A DNA stretch of 64,000 bases from an uncultured Lachnospiraceae bacterium (GTDB taxonomy: Bacteria > Bacillota > Clostridia > Lachnospirales > Lachnospiraceae): positions 115,353 through 179,352 of the forward strand of contig CANQVT010000001.1 in NCBI GenBank assembly GCA_947627365.1, in the 5' to 3' direction. Shown here one piece after another: positions 58,150 through 64,000 of this stretch (positions are counted from its first letter, which is position 1; each line of letters starts with the position of its first letter). A program made the translations under genes and the position numbers. Below the pieces are notes generated by a model. That model worked only from the letters and a program-made list of their open reading frames with translations, made no database searches and had not been told where the DNA came from.

Positions 58150-60750
58150 ATGAACGAAAAGGAAATCCTTCAGAAAATAAAAAATGACGCCGAGAGCCTT
58201 ACCCCACCTGCTTCCCTGCAGCCGGATGCGATCGAGCGGATGCTGAAAGAGCAGGCTGAGAAAAGTCAGAATACACAAGATCAGCCGGAAAGCCCAACGC
58301 AGGCCACAGAGCAAAGCCTGACTGGTCAGGCTGCAGCCAAACCGGATGCAGCAACTACGCCGGCAGGCACGGCACAGACCATAGACAACAAGAAAATCGT
58401 CGCCCTCGCGGCAAAAAAGAAGCGCTACCGCCGTATCGCACAGTTCGGAAGCGTCGCGGCCGTCTTCGCGCTCGCCTTCCTCGTCTTTTCCCGGTCGGAA
58501 CGTCTCAGAAAGACCGAGCTCTCCGAGCAGGATAACGCCTCGCAGAATACCGGTAAGGCTGTAGTGGAACTCACCACAGAGGATGCAGGTTTGGACGCTG
58601 CGAATGTGGAAGAAGAAATTTCTGCTGAGAATGCGGAAGACGCTGCAGTTCCGAAAGCTGACGCAGCTATGGCACAGGCCGACGCAAGCACAGTGCAAGC
58701 CGATACCGACACATCTCAAGTTGATGCCACTGCAACGCAAACTGACTCCGACGCAGCACAGACCAACTCTGACGCAGTACAAGCCGGTGCCGGATCAGCC
58801 ATGGATAACGCAAAGGCCGCCCCTCTCACCGAGGCCCTCACCTATGCCTCCAGCTATGAGGAGGTCTACGACGCCCTGAGCGAGCAGTTCGGATCGAACG
58901 GCCTGTACCGCAGCTACGACATGAAGACAATGAACGCAATGGACACAGACTCCGTCAACCTTATGGGCGGTATGGGAGACATAGCGATGGAATCGGCGCA
59001 GTCCGCCGAGATGGACGCAGACGGCGCGGCAGTCAATTCCCCCGCAGCCCCCGCTCCCGCTGTCGCGGAGGACGGCGCAGCGGATTATTCCGATACGAAC
59101 GTACAGGAGAAGGGCGTCGACGAGGCTGACATCGTGAAGACGGACGGCAAATATCTCTACATCCTGCGGCAGGACGGTTCTCTCGCGATCGTGAGCGCGG
59201 ATCTTAGAGATCCGACCCTGATCAGCGTCACCGTACTCGGCGCCCCGGCACCGGCATCGGAACAGACGGCACAGGATGAGGACTTCAGACCTGCGGACGA
59301 CGTCACGACCCATGAACTGTATGTGGGCGAATCCGGACAGATGAGACCCTACAGCGACATCATGATCCATGAAATGTATCTGGACGGCGACACTTTAAGC
59401 GTCATCACAAGCTGCTACGCGAATACGCTTGAGGCCGAGGGAGATATCTACTACACCAACTACGGACGCGAGACGAAGATCTGCACCTACGACGTCAGCG
59501 ATCGGGAACATCCGGCGCTTGTCGGCACGGTCGCTCAGGACGGCTCCTACGAGGATTCCCGCAAAAACGGCTCCTATATTTACCTTTTCACCTGCTACCG
59601 CCCGACGATCGGAGAGACCTACGACGAGAGCGCGATCGTTCCGAGGATCAATAAGACACAGCTTCCCGCGGATGATTTCTATGTGCCGAAAAAGCTTCAC
59701 GACAGCTCTTACCTCGTGATCTCCTCGATGGACACGAAAATACCAGACGAGACGATCGACAGCAAGATCCTTGTCTCCGGCGCTACGGACTACTATGTCA
59801 GCCCGGAAAACATTTACATCGCCAACGAACATTACAATGGCAGCTACTCGACTTCTACCACAGAGCTCGTCAAATTCCACTATGAAGACGGCACGATCAC
59901 CGGAACAGCCGCGGGCGTCGTCAAAGGCACTCTCAACGATTCCTTCTCGTTGAACGAGTACAACGGGATGCTCCGCGTTGTTACCACCTACGAAGGCGAC
60001 GCCTTCAGCGGAGTGCGCGAGTTCGTCGGGGATCTTCTGAACACCTACTATGAGGATAACTGGATCGAGCATAACGCGCTGTATGTGCTGGACGAAAAGC
60101 TGCAGACCGTCGGCTACATCGGCGATCTCGCGGAGGGCGAGACGATCCGCTCCGCCCGCTTCTTCGGCGACATCGGATATTTCGTTACCTTCCGTCAGAC
60201 CGACCCGCTGTTCTCCGTCGACCTCTCCGACCCGGCGAACCCGAAGATCCTGGGCGAGCTGAAGATTGACGGCTTCTCCTCCTACCTGCATTTTTACGGC
60301 GAGAACCTGCTGCTCGGCATCGGCTACGAGGCGGACGAGGAGACCGGTATCACGAGCGGGCTGAAGCTCTCGATGTTCGACATCTCCGATCCGACCGACG
60401 TGCAGGAAGTAAGCCGCTACACGATCCCCGGCGTCACCTGGTGCCCGGCGATCGAGGACTACAAGGCGATCATGGTCTCGCCGGAAAAGAATCTCTTCGG
60501 CTTCTTCTGCGACGACCGCTACCTGCTCTTCTCCTACGACGCTGAGACCGGCTTCACCCGCGAGCTGCTCTACGACTTCTTCGCAGACGGCTTCTCGAAC
60601 GCGGCCGAGTACAACAATCTGCGCGGCCTCTACATCGGGGACGGCTTCTATCTCGCGGGCGACGCGTTCGTAATCACGTTCGATATGGAAAATGGCTTTG
60701 AGAAGGCGGCGGTGCTGCCGTTGGATCAGACAGAGGAAGAGATTAAATAG
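58150..60750 (+). CDS. Membrane-anchored secreted beta-propeller protein, possible anti-sigma partner
   Basis: Cytoplasmic N-terminus, TM IAQFGSVAAVFALAFLVF, Asp/Gln/Ala-rich linker, then VQEKGVDEADIVKTDGKYLYILRQDG...beta-propeller domain (Beta_propel-like). Confidence 0.85.
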   Translation: MNEKEILQKIKNDAESLTPPASLQPDAIERMLKEQAEKSQNTQDQPESPTQATEQSLTGQAAAKPDAATTPAGTAQTIDNKKIVALAAKKKRYRRIAQFGSVAAVFALAFLVFSRSERLRKTELSEQDNASQNTGKAVVELTTEDAGLDAANVEEEISAENAEDAAVPKADAAMAQADASTVQADTDTSQVDATATQTDSDAAQTNSDAVQAGAGSAMDNAKAAPLTEALTYASSYEEVYDALSEQFGSNGLYRSYDMKTMNAMDTDSVNLMGGMGDIAMESAQSAEMDADGAAVNSPAAPAPAVAEDGAADYSDTNVQEKGVDEADIVKTDGKYLYILRQDGSLAIVSADLRDPTLISVTVLGAPAPASEQTAQDEDFRPADDVTTHELYVGESGQMRPYSDIMIHEMYLDGDTLSVITSCYANTLEAEGDIYYTNYGRETKICTYDVSDREHPALVGTVAQDGSYEDSRKNGSYIYLFTCYRPTIGETYDESAIVPRINKTQLPADDFYVPKKLHDSSYLVISSMDTKIPDETIDSKILVSGATDYYVSPENIYIANEHYNGSYSTSTTELVKFHYEDGTITGTAAGVVKGTLNDSFSLNEYNGMLRVVTTYEGDAFSGVREFVGDLLNTYYEDNWIEHNALYVLDEKLQTVGYIGDLAEGETIRSARFFGDIGYFVTFRQTDPLFSVDLSDPANPKILGELKIDGFSSYLHFYGENLLLGIGYEADEETGITSGLKLSMFDISDPTDVQEVSRYTIPGVTWCPAIEDYKAIMVSPEKNLFGFFCDDRYLLFSYDAETGFTRELLYDFFADGFSNAAEYNNLRGLYIGDGFYLAGDAFVITFDMENGFEKAAVLPLDQTEEEIK

Positions 60751-60770
60751 AATTGAGTAATAAAACACGG

Positions 60771-60813
60771 CCCCATACGCTATGATTCTATAATAAAGAT
60801 ATAGCGTATGGGG
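60771..60813. repeat. Perfect 13-bp inverted repeat CCCCATACGCTAT-N17-ATAGCGTATGGGG
   Basis: Read directly downstream of the beta-propeller gene. Confidence 0.8.
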
Positions 60814-60911
60814 TATATGCTCATATTAATGCTTATTTTTACATTTTTTCATTCGTAAAAAATGTTCCAATTTACATTTTTCAAAACACAACAAACGAAA
60901 CTTCGCGCGGA

Positions 60912-61871
60912 TCACTCGGCCTTCCTATGCCTCCGGAAAAACTCGCACTCCTCATCATTGCACTTCTTCGCATACTCGCTGCGGACGTCGCAGTGGAATA
61001 CATGCCCCGGCTTCGTCTCCTCGTCGCCGTAGATGTGCAGCTCCGCCTCGACTCCCTTCTCTGTCAGAAGATCCGCCATCGGCTGCGCGCACTTCAGCAG
61101 AAAATCTCCGGTCGAACTCATGACGAAAGCCGGCGGAAATTCTGCTGTGATATGCCCGAGAATGTCCTGCTGCTTCGCGAACTGCTGATAGTCCTTTCCG
61201 GCATAGCACACCATCAACTCCTCGCCAAGCTCGTTCATGTCATAGACGCCGCAATTGAGCGCGGTCGCCCGCAGCGTGAATTCCGGAATGTCCAGATCGA
61301 GAAGCGCCGCATACTCCGGATTCGTCACCGCCGCGCTGTACTGGGCGTTCAGATGCCCTCCGGCGGAATCGCCCACAAAGAAAATATTCTCCGTGTCAAT
61401 ATGGTATTTCTCCGCATGCGCGCAGACATAGCGCATCACCGTGTTCGTATCCTCGATCTGCGCCGGATAGCGGCTCTCGGGAGCGACCCGGTAGGAGAAA
61501 TTGACAACCGTGAATCCGCGCTGCGCGAGGTTCATGCAGTAATACTGATACACGCCCTTATCTCCGTAGACATAGCCGCCGCCGTGGATGCTGACGATCG
61601 TCGGCAGAATTCCTTCCATTCCCTTCGGGTAGTAAATGTCCATTGTCTGCAGCCTGTGCTCTCCGTATTTCAGATCGTCTATACGTGTGATGTCAGCCGG
61701 TGTCTGAAGTCCCTCGTCCCGCTTCCGGTCGGAACGGCTGAACTGGATCCTGTTCTTCCACGCCAGCATGTACGGCTCGAATTTCGGAATAATGACCGGC
61801 CCCAACGCCGCGCCGACTCCTGCTGCCGCCACCAGTCTCCCAACGCCTATCTTCTGTTTCTTCTTGCTCAT
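60912..61871 (-). CDS. Alpha/beta hydrolase (HSL/BD-FAE-like esterase)
   Basis: VSIHGGGYVYGDK, FFVGDSAGGHLNAQ. Confidence 0.88.
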   Translation of the reverse strand: MSKKKQKIGVGRLVAAAGVGAALGPVIIPKFEPYMLAWKNRIQFSRSDRKRDEGLQTPADITRIDDLKYGEHRLQTMDIYYPKGMEGILPTIVSIHGGGYVYGDKGVYQYYCMNLAQRGFTVVNFSYRVAPESRYPAQIEDTNTVMRYVCAHAEKYHIDTENIFFVGDSAGGHLNAQYSAAVTNPEYAALLDLDIPEFTLRATALNCGVYDMNELGEELMVCYAGKDYQQFAKQQDILGHITAEFPPAFVMSSTGDFLLKCAQPMADLLTEKGVEAELHIYGDEETKPGHVFHCDVRSEYAKKCNDEECEFFRRHRKAE

Positions 61872-62003
61872 ATGATCCGCCTCCCTTGATCCTTTTTGTT
61901 TTTATGATACGTACGCCGCATTCGGCATTCCTCTTCATTGCCTTGTCAGACAGACAATCCACAAATGGAGGATGCACTCTTCGTTACCGTAGTTCCGAAA
62001 TCC

Positions 62004-62942
62004 TCAGCTCAGCAGCCCGCTTTTCTCCATCCACGCAACGACGTCCTCGTACACCTGCTCCTTGTCCAGCTCGTTCAGGATCTCGTGCCGATCCTTCGGA
62101 TACAGCCTGCACTCCACATGCTCCATCCCAAGCTTTTGGAATTTTCGCGCTACGCTTCGCACGCCCTTTCCGAAATTCCCAACCGGATCCTCCTCGCCGG
62201 CGATGAACAGCACCGGCAGCTTTTTCGGCATCTGTCTTAGGTTTTCATCGCGGAGAATTTTGGAAATGCCGAGAAACATATTGTAATACCCATTCACCGT
62301 AAACGCGAATCCACACATCGTATCCTGAATATATGCGTCGACGACCGCCTCATCCCTGCACAGCCAGTCGCAGTCCGTGCGCTGCGGCTTGAATTTCGCA
62401 TTGTAGCTGCCGAATGTCAGAAAACGCAGCAGACGGCTTCTGTGCCTCCAGCCGAAAAGCTTCGCCTCCACCCTGCTGATCATCATTCCCATCCGCACCG
62501 CGGCCATCGGCTGGTCTCCGGTTCCGCAGATCACCGCGCCGTCAAATCCTGCCCCATGCTCGCACAGATACTGTCTGGCGAGAAACGAACCCATGCTGTG
62601 CCCGAACAATACATATGGGACGTCGGGGCAGCGCTCCTTCACCAGCTGATACACCCGGCGAATGTTCTGGATCATGATCCGGTTGCCGTCCTCCTCGGCA
62701 AAATATCCGTAATCTTCCTCAGACGCCGCGGTTTTACCGTGACCGAGGTGGTCGTGTCCCACCACCAGAATCCCTTTTCCTGCCAGATACTCCGCAAACG
62801 CGCGATAGCGCTCGATATGCTCCGACATCCCATGCAGGATCTGCACAACGGCCCGCGCCTTGCCCTCCGGGATCCAGCACATCCCATGGTTTTCAATCAT
62901 GCCGCCTTCTGTTGTAAAGTGAAAATGCTCCTCACGAATCAT
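62004..62942 (-). CDS. Alpha/beta hydrolase (monoacylglycerol lipase-like)
   Basis: VQILHGMSEHIERY, VLFGHSMGSFLARQYL, GEEDPVGNFGKGV. Confidence 0.9.
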   Translation of the reverse strand: MIREEHFHFTTEGGMIENHGMCWIPEGKARAVVQILHGMSEHIERYRAFAEYLAGKGILVVGHDHLGHGKTAASEEDYGYFAEEDGNRIMIQNIRRVYQLVKERCPDVPYVLFGHSMGSFLARQYLCEHGAGFDGAVICGTGDQPMAAVRMGMMISRVEAKLFGWRHRSRLLRFLTFGSYNAKFKPQRTDCDWLCRDEAVVDAYIQDTMCGFAFTVNGYYNMFLGISKILRDENLRQMPKKLPVLFIAGEEDPVGNFGKGVRSVARKFQKLGMEHVECRLYPKDRHEILNELDKEQVYEDVVAWMEKSGLLS

Positions 62943-62954
62943 AAAACACCTCCG

Positions 62955-63815
62955 TCATTGTCCCAGCGCATCGGAAAGCGCCGCGAACTGCGCAAGCGTC
63001 AGAGTCTCGCCGCGCACGTTCTCCGAAAGTCCGGTCTGCTCAAATGCCCGCAGGATCTCCTCACGGCCAAGCGGAAGCTCAGGCGCATTTTTCAGTCCGT
63101 TCAGCAGCGTCTTGCGCCTCTGGTTGAACGACGCCCGGATCAGCGCGAACATCAGCCGCTCGTCCTTCACCTGCACCGGCGGCTTGGGATACCGTGTCAG
63201 CCGGATCACCGCGCTCCCGACGTTCGGGCGCGGAATAAAGCAGTTCGGCGGGACGTTTGCCGCCAGATACGGCTGCGCGTAATACTGCACCGCAAGCGAG
63301 AGCGCCCCGTAATCCTTCGTCCCCGGCTCCGCCTGCATCCGCTGCGCGACCTCCTTCTGCACCATCACCGTGATACTGTCCACCGGCACCTGACTCTCAA
63401 ACAGGCCCATGATGATCGGCGTCGTGATATAATACGGCAGGTTCGCGACCACCTTGATCGGCCGTCCGCCGTTCTTCTCCCGCGCGATCGCCGCAATGTC
63501 CGTCTTCAGCACGTCCTGATTGAGGATCGTGACGTTGGTGTAATCCGCCAGCGTCTCCTGCAGGATCGGGATCAGCTTGCGGTCGATCTCGACCGCCGTC
63601 ACCTCGCGCGCAGCCTCAGCCAGAGCCTGCGTCATCGTCCCGATGCCCGGCCCGATCTCCAGCACAAAATCATCCTTCGTGATCTCAGCCGCCGCAATGA
63701 TCTTGTCCAGCACGTGCGGATCGATCAGAAAATTCTGACCGAACTTTTTCTGGAAATCAAAGCCATGCTTCCGGATCACTTCAATTGTCTTCTGCGGGTT
63801 GGAAAGCTTGTCCAT
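62955..63815 (-). CDS. rsmA: 16S rRNA (adenine1518-N6/adenine1519-N6)-dimethyltransferase
   Basis: KKFGQNFLIDPHVLDKI, VLEIGPGIGTMTQALAE, VVANLPYYITTPIIM. Confidence 0.96.
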   Translation of the reverse strand: MDKLSNPQKTIEVIRKHGFDFQKKFGQNFLIDPHVLDKIIAAAEITKDDFVLEIGPGIGTMTQALAEAAREVTAVEIDRKLIPILQETLADYTNVTILNQDVLKTDIAAIAREKNGGRPIKVVANLPYYITTPIIMGLFESQVPVDSITVMVQKEVAQRMQAEPGTKDYGALSLAVQYYAQPYLAANVPPNCFIPRPNVGSAVIRLTRYPKPPVQVKDERLMFALIRASFNQRRKTLLNGLKNAPELPLGREEILRAFEQTGLSENVRGETLTLAQFAALSDALGQ

Positions 63816-64000
63816 ATGTTCTCCGTCTCTAATATGTTTATTTCGTGCTTAATTCACATATTTGCTACCCGGACGCCGCAGAAACCGATATGCGTGCCCA
63901 CCGCAAACACGTTGTTCTCCTTAATTCGCTGCGCCGCCTATGGACAGCTGTCTCCGCAAACTCGCTTCGCTCAGACATGCTCCGACAGCTGTCGCTATGC

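Noticed and set aside
59395-60768. 457-aa minus-strand ORF opposite the beta-propeller gene
   Set aside because: Shadow ORF; the plus-strand propeller protein has clear homology-type motifs and an anchor.

Overview
The window reads as a Firmicutes (Lachnospiraceae/Clostridia-like) chromosomal segment, mostly core genes on the minus strand with several accessory loci. Core or housekeeping content: a truncated comEC, a GerMN-domain lipoprotein, a WalKR-like two-component pair, comEA, a GH13 debranching enzyme, a HerA-like ATPase, NagZ, DegV, a copper ATPase, CsoR, gdpP-rplI-dnaB-merR, rpsF-ssb-rpsR, Sir2, asnS and rsmA. A GH32/ABC-transporter/LacI locus is present with three copies of a TTTCATGAAA palindrome in the divergent promoter region. 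Two class B sortases and two very large KTGD-anchored surface proteins are encoded at separate places. The main observations for follow-up are: (1) an AT-rich restriction-modification island (about 13.1-16.9 kb) encoding an HSDR_N-like nuclease fused to an N6-methylase plus an S subunit, with no motor HsdR, broken by frameshifts that include a G9 tract inside the methylase; (2) a two-gene module of a VapD/Cas2-like protein and an uncharacterised upstream partner (26.3-27.0 kb), a candidate toxin-antitoxin system; (3) a CsoR-type operator upstream of copA; (4) a structured multi-hairpin element in the asnS leader that shares a motif with a second site at 31.7 kb; (5) a secreted Ig-like (Big2) + peptidase C26 fusion; (6) an ECF sigma factor beside a membrane-anchored beta-propeller protein. 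All family assignments come from reading sequence motifs; no database search was run.
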